Source: JAEZVV01 sp036652035
Lineage (GTDB): Bacteria > Pseudomonadota > Gammaproteobacteria > Burkholderiales > Burkholderiaceae_F
Direction: 5' to 3'
DNA: 31,677 nt
Assembly: GCA_036652035.1 (NCBI GenBank)
Contig: JAVVWR010000035.1
Location: forward strand, 1 to 31,677
Below, one piece after another: positions 23,921 through 31,572 of the stretch. The notes under the pieces are model-generated. The model was not told the origin of the DNA, did no database searches, and saw only the letters and a program-made list of their open reading frames with translations. Each line of letters begins with the position of its first letter. The first letter of the stretch is position 1. Both the position numbers and the translations under genes were made by a program.

Positions 23921-24951
23921 CACAACCGCGCCTGACGGCCACTTTTGGTGCCACCCGTGCGCCGCTCGGGCTTGGACACGGCCTCAGGCCGGATCGCTTC
24001 GAGCAGCAAGGCGAGCGTGCGTTCAATCCGGTCGAGCCGCGCCGAGATCGCTGCCAGGGCCCCGTTGTTGCGGGCGACCGATTCGCGAACCAGCTCGGGG
24101 CTGCCGGCGCCGCTCGGCTTGCGCGCGTGGCCCGCCCCGAGTTCACCGCTGATCTCGCGCGTCACCGCGTTGACGTCAGCGCCGGTGATGGCGCGCTTTT
24201 CGGCCAGGTAGGCCGAGAGCAACAGGCGGTTGGCGAGCGTGTTGATCTTGCGCGGAATGCCGCCGGTGGCGGCGTGGATGGCGGCGTACGCCGTGGCGTC
24301 GAAGACCAGGCTCTCCGGGTTCCAGCCCACGTGATGCAGGCGGTGCTGGATGTAGGCCGCAGTCTCGTCGGCCGCGAGCGGCCCCAGGTGGTACGAGGCG
24401 ATCACGCGCTGGCGCAGCTGCTCCATCGTGGGCGCCTGCAGCAGCTGCCGCAGCTCGGGCTGGCCGACCAGAAAGCTCTGCAGCAGGGCGCGGTCGCCGA
24501 ACTGGAAGTTCGACAGCATGCGCAGCTCTTCCAGCGCCCGCGGCGTGAGGTTCTGCGCTTCGTCAACGATCAGCAAGGCCCGCTTGCTCTGCCCCACGAG
24601 CGAGGTGAGAAAGGCTTCGAGCGTGCCCAGCAATTCCGCTTTCTCGGTGCCCTTGATCGGAATGCCGAAGGCGGTGGCGACCGCCTTGAGCAGGTCGTCG
24701 GCATCGATCAGGGTGCTGACCAGCTGGACCGCGATCACCTTGCTGGGGTCGAGCTGCTCGAGCAGAGCCCGCACCAGCGTGGTCTTGCCGGTGCCGATAT
24801 CGCCCGTGACGACGATGAAACCTTCGCTCTGATAGACCCCGTATTGCAGGTACGAATAGGCGCTGGTGTGCCCCTTCGAGCCGTAATAGAAGGTCGGATC
24901 CGGGTTGAGCTGGAAGGGTTTGCCGCTGAATCCGTAAAAGGCCTCGTACAT
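23920..24951 (-). CDS. XrtA-associated AAA ATPase (TIGR03015/ExeA-like)
   Basis: A 343-residue ATPase related to the GspA/ExeA group. It opens MYEAFYGFSGKPFQLNPDPT, then FYYGSKGH. Walker A is GDIGTGKTT (50-58) and Walker B is ALLIVDEAQNL (125-135), followed by LEELRMLSNFQ. The lid region GGIPRKINTLANRLLL is also present. A linker and a helical C-terminal segment (about 290-325) follow, ending in a basic tail. No membrane helix is seen. The family is a fixed member of XrtA EPS operons, and a role in assembly or export is inferred. AGGTG just upstream supports the ATG at 24951; the gap to the barrel gene is 7 nt, and the stop overlaps wecB. Confidence 0.94.
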   Translation of the reverse strand: MYEAFYGFSGKPFQLNPDPTFYYGSKGHTSAYSYLQYGVYQSEGFIVVTGDIGTGKTTLVRALLEQLDPSKVIAVQLVSTLIDADDLLKAVATAFGIPIKGTEKAELLGTLEAFLTSLVGQSKRALLIVDEAQNLTPRALEELRMLSNFQFGDRALLQSFLVGQPELRQLLQAPTMEQLRQRVIASYHLGPLAADETAAYIQHRLHHVGWNPESLVFDATAYAAIHAATGGIPRKINTLANRLLLSAYLAEKRAITGADVNAVTREISGELGAGHARKPSGAGSPELVRESVARNNGALAAISARLDRIERTLALLLEAIRPEAVSKPERRTGGTKSGRQARL

Positions 24952-24958
24952 GGGGCAC

Positions 24959-26494
24959 CTAGAACGTGTACACCAAGCCGATCAAGGCGGCGGTTTCGTT
25001 GTAATCGGGGGCGACGTTGGCGGTGTAGGTCTCGTAGCGCAAGCCGACATAGCCCGTGAGCCTGGCGGCGAGCTGCTGGTTGAGTTGGAGCCGATAGGTC
25101 AGCTGGCGCGATTCGTCGGACGACTGGCTGCCAACGCCGCGGGTTTGTTGCCATAGCGCGACCGCACTCAGGCTGGTGAATGGCGTCAGGCTGTGGCTGG
25201 CGGCGATCGAGGCGCCGCGCTGCACCGAGTTCTGGAACAGGGCGAGTGCGGGCGGCAGGTTAAAACCCGTGCCAGAAACCGCTTCCGAGCGCAGGTAATA
25301 AACATTGAAGGCCAGCGAATTGCGCGCGCCATAAAGCGTCACCGCACCGCTGTAGCGGGTTTGCAGCGAGATGTTCTGCGAGTAGATCGGCACTGGCTGC
25401 GCGAGCTGCGCAGGCAGGCCGCCGACCAGCATGATCTGGCGCGCCGCGGCCGCGCGCGCGCTGGCGTCGGGAATGCGGGTGGTGAGAATGGCGTCGAGCG
25501 AATTGAAAATGTTGGTGCCGCCCGGCACGGTGAACAAGGTGTCGGGCGTGGAGACGACATCGCGCGAGGTGTCGAGGTTGAGCGCAAGAAACGGCATCCG
25601 GTGCGAGGCCGAGACCACCCAGCTGTCGCCGAAATAGCGCCGCTCCCAATAGCCGTCGAGATTGGTTCGAGGCGTTGGCCGCCAGGTCAGGCCGCCGCCG
25701 TAAATTACGTTGGTCGTGCTGCGCAGGCCGATATCGGCTTGCTCGTAGCCGCCGCGCGCCGACAGGCTGAAGTCTTCGGCAACCCGATAGCTCACTGAGC
25801 CCCGCGCCAGATCGTTGGTGTAAGAGGGCTGATTGCCGTCTTGCGTGACGGTGTTGTGCTGGGCTTGCAGCGCCCAGCCGAAGGGCTGCGGCGCTCGCGT
25901 CACCGAGCCGTCGAGATTCCATTGGTAGCTGTTGTCGAGCGCGCTGCTATTGCCCAGTGCAGTGCCGGTGCCGCTGGTGCTCCAGCTGCTGTTGCTGCGC
26001 AGCTGATAGGTCGCGTCGCCAAAGATCTGGCCCTTGATCGTGGGCGCGATCTGGTAGTTGTAGGCGGAGTACGTGTTGTTGGTGACCTGCCCGGTCGATT
26101 GCGGCCGGAACGGATTGAGAAACTGCGGTGAGGCCGTGACCGAGGCGTCGATGAAGAGAAACTGCTCGATCGCTTCGAGCGAGCCGATCAATCCAATATT
26201 CGGGTAGATCGTGTCGGATTGGCCACCACTCAAGTAGTGATAGGCGGTGAAGCCGGCAAAGCCATTCAGCTGGGACCGGCCACTGCGGTAGTTCACGCCC
26301 AGCGTGGGGGTGAGATTGAGACTGAATTCGCTCTGCGCCAGAGCGGCCGGCGCCTGGTTGATGTTGTCGGACCAGTTCAGCTCCCCGCCCAGGCTGGCAT
26401 TGAAAGTCGGGGTCTGCGCCCGCGCCCCGTTAACGGCCAAACCCAGACACACGCTCGTGCCAACCCACATCAGCCCCCGGATTGCGCGACTCAA
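24959..26494 (-). CDS. PEP-CTERM-system outer-membrane beta-barrel protein (TIGR03016-like)
   Basis: A 511-residue secreted protein of the family described only as PEP-CTERM system associated. The signal peptide has basic residues Arg3 and Arg6, a hydrophobic core at about 8-22 and ends near ARAQ (about 24-27). The mature part consists of alternating amphipathic strands rich in Tyr, Asn, Gln and Ser (for example LNGFAGFTAYHYLSGGQSD and FSLSARGGYEQADIGLRST) and ends LIGLVYTF with a C-terminal Phe, as in outer-membrane barrels. It may form the outer-membrane pore or a companion to the Wza-like lipoprotein. The start is a TTG (26494) preceded by a G-run; an ATG eight codons later would lose the basic n-region. 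Confidence 0.88.
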   Translation of the reverse strand: MSRAIRGLMWVGTSVCLGLAVNGARAQTPTFNASLGGELNWSDNINQAPAALAQSEFSLNLTPTLGVNYRSGRSQLNGFAGFTAYHYLSGGQSDTIYPNIGLIGSLEAIEQFLFIDASVTASPQFLNPFRPQSTGQVTNNTYSAYNYQIAPTIKGQIFGDATYQLRSNSSWSTSGTGTALGNSSALDNSYQWNLDGSVTRAPQPFGWALQAQHNTVTQDGNQPSYTNDLARGSVSYRVAEDFSLSARGGYEQADIGLRSTTNVIYGGGLTWRPTPRTNLDGYWERRYFGDSWVVSASHRMPFLALNLDTSRDVVSTPDTLFTVPGGTNIFNSLDAILTTRIPDASARAAAARQIMLVGGLPAQLAQPVPIYSQNISLQTRYSGAVTLYGARNSLAFNVYYLRSEAVSGTGFNLPPALALFQNSVQRGASIAASHSLTPFTSLSAVALWQQTRGVGSQSSDESRQLTYRLQLNQQLAARLTGYVGLRYETYTANVAPDYNETAALIGLVYTF

Positions 26495-26538
26495 TTGCCC
26501 CCCCCTTGCGATTGCACTGGCGCTGTCAGCATCGGACC

Positions 26539-27456
26539 TCAGCTGCCGTAACCGTAGCCGTAGCCACCGTAGTAGCCGTAGTAAGAACCGGCGCCTGAAT
26601 GTTTGGCCTTGTTCAGCAAAGTCATCACGATCGGGCAGGACTCGATCGTCGCCAAGGCGGCCGCCGCGCTCGCCTGCGGCGTGCGGTCGGCCGCCACCAC
26701 CATCACCACCTGCCCCATGTGAGTGGCCAGCACGCGTGACTCGGTCGAAGGCAGCAAGGGCGGCGCATCGAAGATCAGGACCCGATCGGCATAACGGCCG
26801 GCGAGCTCGTCGACCAGACGGGTCATGGCCTCGCTGGCGATCAGCTCGGTCGCGTGCGACTGCGACGAACCCGCCGGCAGAATCGAGAGCTTTTCGATAT
26901 TGGTGCGAAGCAGAACATCCTGCACCCCCACCGAGGCATCGGTGAGCAGATCAAGCAGACCTTTCGCCCGCGGCAAACCCAGGCGATCAAGGATCGCGGG
27001 GCGCTGCACGTCGGCGTCAACCAGCAGCACGGTGCGATCCATTTCACTTGCAATCGACAGCGCCAGATTGATCGCCGAAAACGTTTTCCCTTCGCCCGGC
27101 AAAGCACTGGTGATCATGATCAGGTTGGGCCGCGCCACACCGGCTGCCGACTTGCCGACGATGTTGTTGAGCAGTGGCCGCTTGATGACGCGGAATTCGT
27201 CGGCGAGCTGGGTGCGGGGCGCGCCTGGCGCGAGATAGCCCATGCCTTGCAGGCGATCCAGATCGATCTGGACCCGCGGTGCCGGCAAGACTTCGTGCGC
27301 CGGTGTGGGGTTCGGCGCCACGGTGGGCGCGATGGCGAGCTCGGCTGCAATGTGCGCGGGCTCGGCCGGGTTCGGCACCGCGATGCCGGCGCGTTGGAGC
27401 TCGGCCAGTCGCTTGGCCGCTTGCTCGATGATGCTGGGAGGACGCTTGTCAGCCAC
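26539..27456 (-). CDS. XrtA-associated tyrosine-protein kinase (CpsD/BY-kinase, TIGR03018-like)
   Basis: A 305-residue cytoplasmic ATPase of the CpsD/CapB bacterial tyrosine kinase type. A variable N-terminal region (1-85) contains a helix and a Pro/Ala linker. Then come ADEFRVIKRPLLNNI (85-99), Walker A SALPGEGKT (117-125), Walker A' LLVDADVQRP (144-153) and Walker B LIFDAPPLL. The C-terminus has seven Tyr in the last 15 residues (SYYGYYGG, then YGYGYGS), the autophosphorylation tail of this family. It should partner with the chain-length protein encoded 18 nt upstream, where cycling of Tyr phosphorylation controls polymer length. The start is a GTG with a weak ribosome-binding site, perhaps relying on coupling to the upstream gene. 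Confidence 0.94.
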   Translation of the reverse strand: MADKRPPSIIEQAAKRLAELQRAGIAVPNPAEPAHIAAELAIAPTVAPNPTPAHEVLPAPRVQIDLDRLQGMGYLAPGAPRTQLADEFRVIKRPLLNNIVGKSAAGVARPNLIMITSALPGEGKTFSAINLALSIASEMDRTVLLVDADVQRPAILDRLGLPRAKGLLDLLTDASVGVQDVLLRTNIEKLSILPAGSSQSHATELIASEAMTRLVDELAGRYADRVLIFDAPPLLPSTESRVLATHMGQVVMVVAADRTPQASAAAALATIESCPIVMTLLNKAKHSGAGSYYGYYGGYGYGYGS

Positions 27457-27474
27457 AGTTTTCAGCCACGATGG

Positions 27475-29028
27475 TCAAGCACGTTGAAGAGCGAGCCAGC
27501 CGATCCACGAGCCGTAACACAGCACGAGAAACGCTGTTCCGGACGCGAAGGCAAGGTTGAGGACCCGGTCACGGCGAAGCATGGCCGCATCGACCAGCAA
27601 ACCGACACTGCCGAGCACTGGCCGGTTGCCAAGCGTGCGCAAAGTCTTGGCGTCCTGCACCACGGCGAAGATCTGCGAGTAGACAAAACTGGCCGCCACT
27701 CCGGAGCCGAGCGCCGCCAGCAAAGCCAGAGCGACGAAGGCGAGACGGTTCGGAAACACGGGCTTGGGCGAGACCCGCGGCGGGTCGATCACGCGAAAGT
27801 CGGCGAGCGACGCGGTCGAGTCGACGTCCTCCGACATCGACGCCGATTCGCGCCGGGTGATCAGCTGCTCGTAGTTGCGCTTGAGCACTTCGTAATCGCG
27901 GTTCATCTGGCTCAGTTCGATCTCGCGCTCGGGCACCTTGCTCGCCACGCCACGCAACTGTTCGAGCCGCGACTGCTGCTCGGACAAGCGCGCCCGCAGC
28001 GCAGCCATGTTCGCTTCCTGCTCGGCGAGCGAGATCTTGAGCTGCTGGAACACCGGGTTGGTCGAGGCCGAGTAACGCCCGCTCGAACCGCTGGCCGCCT
28101 TTTTGCGGGCCTCAAGCTCCTGGCGCTTCTGGTCTTCGAGCTGGCCGATCAGGCGCCGCGCCGCGGTGACATCGGGGTGCTGCTCGGTAAAGCGGCGCAG
28201 CATCTCGTCGAGCGCCTTTTTCTGCGTTTCGATCCGGGCGTCGATCTCGGGCACGGGCGAGCCGCCACCACCGCCAGGCTCGGGCAGGATCACCGGGTCT
28301 TCGCCTGCGAGTTCGCGCTTGATCGCGTCGCGCGATTGCTCGCTCGCCCGCAGTTCAAGCTTGAGGCGGGCGACTTCGTCGTTGAGCGTTGACATCCGGC
28401 CGAAGTAGTCCTGCCCGCCCGACTCCGATCCGGCACTGATGTTGCGCAGCTTGAATTCCTTGAGCCGCTGCTCGGCTTCCTGCAGACGTTTTTCGTGCGA
28501 CTTGATCTGGTCGTCGATAAAACGGCGGGCCGTTTCGCTGTCGCGGCGTTTGCTGCCAATGCCGGACTCGACAAACATCGACACCAGGTTCTGCACGATC
28601 CGCTTGGCTTTCTCGGGGCTGGTGTCCTGGATCGCGATGTCGTAGATGTTCTCGCGCCCGCCGCCCGAGAGCTTGATGCGGGAGATCAGGTCGTCGGCCA
28701 GCGCTTCCTTGGCCGCCGGCGTGGTGACCGCCAAATCCAGATCGGCCGAGCGCATCAGCTTTTCCATGTTCGGCCGCGTGATCAGGGTGCGAGCGAGCAG
28801 GCCGATCTGCTGGTTGATGTCGGGTTGGACGGTCAGGCCCGACATCAAGGGCTTGAGCACGGTCTGGGTATCGACATAGATGCGGGCGCTCGCCTCGTAG
28901 CGGTCTGGCAGACGCACAACCACCACGGCACCGACGATGGCAACGATGAAGGCCACGATCAGCCCTATCCATCGACGCAGCCACATGGCCCGCAGAACCG
29001 TCAGGGCCTGTTGGATCAGTTCTTCCAC
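27475..29028 (-). CDS. XrtA-associated Wzz-like chain-length determinant (TIGR03007-like)
   Basis: A 517-residue inner-membrane polysaccharide co-polymerase. The first helix is at about 18-40 (after MWLRRW) and is followed by the Wzz domain start DRYEASARIYVDTQTVLKPL (42-61). A long, charged coiled-coil periplasmic region (about 165-400) contains repeated heptad-like stretches. The proline-rich segment VIDPPRVSPKPVFPNRL leads into the second helix (about 425-447). An additional hydrophobic segment near the C-terminus (about 488-512) gives a possible third helix, as I recall for this family. It controls chain length with the kinase encoded next. The start is a GTG preceded by GAGGT at a good distance. 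It follows the export gene after 52 nt. Confidence 0.93.
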   Translation of the reverse strand: MEELIQQALTVLRAMWLRRWIGLIVAFIVAIVGAVVVVRLPDRYEASARIYVDTQTVLKPLMSGLTVQPDINQQIGLLARTLITRPNMEKLMRSADLDLAVTTPAAKEALADDLISRIKLSGGGRENIYDIAIQDTSPEKAKRIVQNLVSMFVESGIGSKRRDSETARRFIDDQIKSHEKRLQEAEQRLKEFKLRNISAGSESGGQDYFGRMSTLNDEVARLKLELRASEQSRDAIKRELAGEDPVILPEPGGGGGSPVPEIDARIETQKKALDEMLRRFTEQHPDVTAARRLIGQLEDQKRQELEARKKAASGSSGRYSASTNPVFQQLKISLAEQEANMAALRARLSEQQSRLEQLRGVASKVPEREIELSQMNRDYEVLKRNYEQLITRRESASMSEDVDSTASLADFRVIDPPRVSPKPVFPNRLAFVALALLAALGSGVAASFVYSQIFAVVQDAKTLRTLGNRPVLGSVGLLVDAAMLRRDRVLNLAFASGTAFLVLCYGSWIGWLALQRA

Positions 29029-29080
29029 GAATCAACCTCGCGCATGAGTCGCGACTTCAGGCTGCCAAGCAGCGCGAGTC

Positions 29081-29719
29081 TTAGAACCAGCTTTGGGGAA
29101 TGATGAGCACATCGCCCGGCTTGACCGGGACGTTGGCCGAGATATCGCCACGTTTGACCAGATCTCGCAGGCGGACGGTGTATTGCTTGCCACCTTCCGA
29201 GCCGCGGACCAGAACGGCCTGGTTGCCGTCGGCAAAATCGGTCAGGCCGCCGACCTGGATCATCACGTCGAGCATCGACATATCGAGGCGGTACGGCAGC
29301 GCCTGCGGCTTGGAGGCTTCGCCGATGATGCGGATCTGCTCGCTGTAAGGCCCTTGGAATCCGGTCACGATGACTGTGACCACCGGATCGCGGATGTATT
29401 TGCCGAGTGCCACTTCAAGTTCGCGCGCGAGATCGGCGGGATTGCGGCCGCTGGCGGCAATGTCATCGACCAAGGGCGTGGTGATGCGCCCGTCGGGCCG
29501 GACTGGCACCGACAGGGAGAGCTCGGGATTGCGCCACACGATGACGTTGACGTTGTCGAGTGGGCCGATCACGTAGCGGTAGTCGCTCATTCCCACCGCA
29601 GTCGGCGCCCCAGGATGCGAAGTGCCGACACTTGAACACGCGACCAAGCCACTCAGTACGCCCAGGCCGACCATCGCGATCGATGCTCGCCCAATCCGTC
29701 CAGCCTTTTTCACCGGCAT
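29081..29719 (-). CDS. XrtA-system polysaccharide export lipoprotein (Wza-like, TIGR03027-like)
   Basis: A 212-residue outer-membrane export protein. The N-terminus is a lipoprotein signal with lipobox LVAC, lipidated Cys28. The Poly_export domain starts at YVIGPLDNVNVIVWRNPELS and includes VPVRPDGRITTPLVDDI. An SLBB-type domain follows (IRIIGEASKPQALPYRLDMS, LDVMIQVGGLTDFADG), ending GDVLIIPQSWF. It is shorter than Wza (about 380 residues), as is usual for this family, which may need the separate barrel protein as a partner. GGAGAGAG about 6 nt upstream supports the ATG at 29719 rather than an in-frame Met seven codons earlier. It is the first gene of the long minus-strand run, so the promoter region lies in 29720-30145. 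Confidence 0.94.
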   Translation of the reverse strand: MPVKKAGRIGRASIAMVGLGVLSGLVACSSVGTSHPGAPTAVGMSDYRYVIGPLDNVNVIVWRNPELSLSVPVRPDGRITTPLVDDIAASGRNPADLARELEVALGKYIRDPVVTVIVTGFQGPYSEQIRIIGEASKPQALPYRLDMSMLDVMIQVGGLTDFADGNQAVLVRGSEGGKQYTVRLRDLVKRGDISANVPVKPGDVLIIPQSWF

Positions 29720-29808
29720 GAAACTCTCTCCAGAACACATGCACTGCTGATCATTTGACCCGCCGGAGCGGGCGTGCCAATCCGCTTGAAACTTGAGACG
29801 AATTCAGT

Positions 29809-30042
29809 CTATCTCAGGGTCTTTACCGAGACACCTTGAATTCGGTGCATGGCCCAGTGGCGCGCGCGTGCTGTGCGGTGGCCAATCGCAATCCCTCCCA
29901 CCAGCAAGTCGCCGTGGACTAAGGCGCTGACCGCCCACTCGTCGGTGAAAGCGGGCACCAACCTCAATGGCTGCAGAGCCAAAATTTGGAGCGGAAAATC
30001 CGAGCCGCCCAACACGGGCTCACCAAAACTTGCGCGTCGCAT
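29809..30042 (-). CDS. Hypothetical 77-codon ORF, doubtful
   Basis: An ATG-started frame on the minus strand (or TTG at 30072) encoding 77 residues, with a protein-like middle: PAFTDEWAVSALVHGDLLVG and HWAMHRIQGVSV near the end. About two-thirds of its third codon positions are G or C, below the typical local genes but not random. The layout (PLRLV, then DEW, then RHWAMHRIQ) is faintly like a WYL-type sensor domain, but this is only an impression. Against it: no ribosome-binding site, no known family, and overlap of its 3' end with the operator-like element. It could be a decayed regulator gene or chance. Confidence 0.25.
   Translation of the reverse strand: MRRASFGEPVLGGSDFPLQILALQPLRLVPAFTDEWAVSALVHGDLLVGGIAIGHRTARARHWAMHRIQGVSVKTLR
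29830..29848 (+). promoter_or_regulatory. Operator-like element GACACC-N6-TCGGTGC
   Basis: Reads GACACC, six bases, TCGGTGC on the plus strand, with CACC-N8-GGTG dyad symmetry (29832-29847). The same 13 fixed positions occur on the minus strand at 1427-1409, in the other divergent promoter region of the locus. It lies about 111 nt upstream of the export gene start and about 300 nt upstream of the Cds1-like gene. A shared regulator binding site is the simplest reading, but no binding protein is known. Confidence 0.4.
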
Positions 30043-30145
30043 CCAAACAACGATCCGAGCTTTTTCAGACAAAGATCGCTCGCCTTGCCGATCGTCACAA
30101 CCGTCTTCCGGACCGCCGCCAAGCGCGTGCTAAGTTCAACCGATC

Positions 30146-31273
30146 ATGCTCATCAAGACTCAGAAAAACCAATCCCATCGCGCCTGGACACAGGAAGCCG
30201 TGCGGCGGATCGAAGCCGATTTCCAGCGCTCCAGCGACACCCATCTGATCGCGCTGCGCCTGCCCGCGTTCGAGAAAATCGATCTCTACCTGAAGGACGA
30301 ATCGAGCCACCCCACCGGTAGCCTTAAACATCGGCTGGCGCGCTCGCTCTTTCTCTACGCACTTTGCAATGGCTGGCTGCACCCGGGCAGTACCGTGGTC
30401 GAGGCCTCTAGCGGATCGACCGCAGTCAGCGAAGCGTATTTCGCGCGCCTGCTTGGCCTGCCCTTCATTGCGGTGATGCCGGCCACCACCTCGCCTGAAA
30501 AGATCGCCGCCATCGAATTTGAAGGTGGACGTTGCCACCTGGTCGAGGAACCGACCGCCATCTATTCGGAATCCCGGCGCTTGGCGGCGGAACTCGGTGG
30601 CCATTACATGGACCAGTTCACCTACGCCGAGCGAGCTACCGACTGGCGCGCCAACAACAACATCGCCGACTCGATCTTTCAGCAGATGCGGCTCGAGCGG
30701 CACCCCTGCCCGACCTGGCTGGTCTCGAGCGCCGGCACCGGCGGCACCGTCGCCACCCTTGGCCGCTACGTGCGGTACTGCCAGCACGCGACGCAGGTGT
30801 GCTGTGCCGACGCCGAACGTTCGGTGTTCTTTGATTTCTACCGCTCACGCGATGCCGACATCACTTGCACGCAAGGGTCGCGAGTCGAGGGCATCGGTCG
30901 TCCGCAGGTTGAGCCGTCGTTCATGCCGGACGTGATCGACGCGATGGTCAAGGTTGACGATCTTTGGTCGCTTGCCGGCATGCATGAACTGACTCGCCGG
31001 CTCGGCCGGCAAGTGGGCGGCAGCACGGGCACCAACCTGATCGCAGCGCTCGCATGCATGGAAGAGATGCGGGCCCGCGGCGAGCAGGGATCGGTCGTGA
31101 CCATTCTGTGTGACGCTGGCTCACGGTATTCCCACACCTATTACTGCCAACCGTGGCTGCAGGACGCAGGCTTGGCGAGCACATCGCAGCAGGCGATGCT
31201 GCGGGACTATCTGGACGGGGGAACGGCAGCCGCGGAACTCAAGCAAGCGCTCAGTCTTTTCCGCCGCGCCTAA
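30146..31273 (+). CDS. PLP-dependent cysteine synthase-family protein (Cds1-like)
   Basis: A 375-residue fold-type II PLP enzyme. The Schiff-base Lys is Lys61 in DESSHPTGSLKHRLARSLF (51-69). EASSGSTAVSEAYFA (86-100) binds the substrate carboxylate, and SSAGTGGTVATLG (194-206) cups the PLP phosphate. ATDWRANNNIADSIFQQM and ILCDAGSRYSHTYY are also conserved. The overall pattern, including LFLYALCNGW, resembles the L-cysteine desulfhydrase Cds1 branch, which releases sulfide, pyruvate and ammonia from cysteine, rather than biosynthetic CysK/CysM; the exact reaction is inferred. It is divergent from the EPS operon and ends before an inverted repeat. The ATG has only a weak ribosome-binding site. 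A link to EPS production is not evident. Confidence 0.85.
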   Translation: MLIKTQKNQSHRAWTQEAVRRIEADFQRSSDTHLIALRLPAFEKIDLYLKDESSHPTGSLKHRLARSLFLYALCNGWLHPGSTVVEASSGSTAVSEAYFARLLGLPFIAVMPATTSPEKIAAIEFEGGRCHLVEEPTAIYSESRRLAAELGGHYMDQFTYAERATDWRANNNIADSIFQQMRLERHPCPTWLVSSAGTGGTVATLGRYVRYCQHATQVCCADAERSVFFDFYRSRDADITCTQGSRVEGIGRPQVEPSFMPDVIDAMVKVDDLWSLAGMHELTRRLGRQVGGSTGTNLIAALACMEEMRARGEQGSVVTILCDAGSRYSHTYYCQPWLQDAGLASTSQQAMLRDYLDGGTAAAELKQALSLFRRA

Positions 31274-31285
31274 TCAGATCGGTCA

Positions 31286-31333
31286 GCGCCGACGACACGG
31301 GCGCGAAGCGCAAAACCGCGAAGTCGTCGGCGT
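31286..31333. terminator. Long inverted repeat between convergent genes, probable bidirectional terminator
   Basis: CGCCGACGAC at 31287-31296 is perfectly repeated in inverse as GTCGTCGGCG at 31323-31332, extended by a possible G-U pair (31286/31333). The 26-nt interior contains a second small hairpin, GCGC-GAA-GCGC (31301-31311). It starts 13 nt after the stop of the Cds1-like gene and ends 21 nt before the stop of the convergent small membrane gene. No T-run follows on either strand, so intrinsic termination may be weak; transcript-end protection is another possible role. Confidence 0.45.
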
Positions 31334-31353
31334 GAGTAGTGCAGAGGGGCGAC

Positions 31354-31572
31354 TCAGTACGCCGGCCACACCGGGGCGGGCGTTTCGAGCTCGGAATGGC
31401 CCGCACCCATATCAAACACAACACCCAGACCAGCCAGCATCACAGCGATGCCGATAAACGACAGGACCGGCCACGCCAGCCCAGCAACCACCAACAGGTA
31501 ACCCGCTGCCAGCGCAGCGATCGACGACTCGAGTGCCAAAGTGCTTTGGCGTTTGAAGGGACGGAATCTCAC
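31354..31572 (-). CDS. Small two-helix membrane protein
   Basis: A 72-residue predicted inner-membrane protein with a basic N-terminus (RFRPFKRQ), then two hydrophobic segments: about 12-31 (ALESSIAALAAGYLLVVAGL) and about 34-54 (WPVLSFIGIAVMLAGLGVVF). A short polar tail follows. It starts at a GTG, with GAAAG about 6 nt upstream as a weak ribosome-binding site. I recognise no family. It has no PEP motif or C-terminal basic cluster, so it is not a PEP-CTERM substrate. It is convergent with the Cds1-like gene. Confidence 0.55.
   Translation of the reverse strand: MRFRPFKRQSTLALESSIAALAAGYLLVVAGLAWPVLSFIGIAVMLAGLGVVFDMGAGHSELETPAPVWPAY

Larger units (their letters stand above)
29720..30145. 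other. Divergent intergenic region, probable EPS operon promoter region
   Basis: A 426-bp gap between the export gene (-) and the Cds1-like gene (+), with lower GC than the surrounding genes. It holds the ribosome-binding site of the export gene (29725-29732), a short stem CCCGC/GCGGG (29759-29763 with 29768-29772), two copies of GAATTC[A/G]GT 38 bp apart (29800-29808 and 29838-29846), the operator-like element at 29830-29848, and a weak open reading frame at 29809-30042. I could not identify a convincing -35/-10 pair. A TGGCACG at 29779-29773 on the minus strand resembles a sigma-54 -24 box, but the matching -12 GC dinucleotide is absent. Confidence 0.5.

Noticed and set aside
29759..29772. 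Five-pair stem CCCGC/GCGGG in the export gene leader
   Set aside because: Short and isolated; no T-run or conserved riboswitch core around it.
29765..29779. Possible sigma-54 promoter upstream of the export gene (TGGCACG on the minus strand)
   Set aside because: The -24 box matches well, but the required GC dinucleotide at -12 is missing (CTCC in place of TTGC).
31354..31572. Small membrane protein as a PEP-CTERM substrate
   Set aside because: No signal peptide followed by a mature domain, no PEP motif before the last helix, and no basic cluster at the C-terminus.
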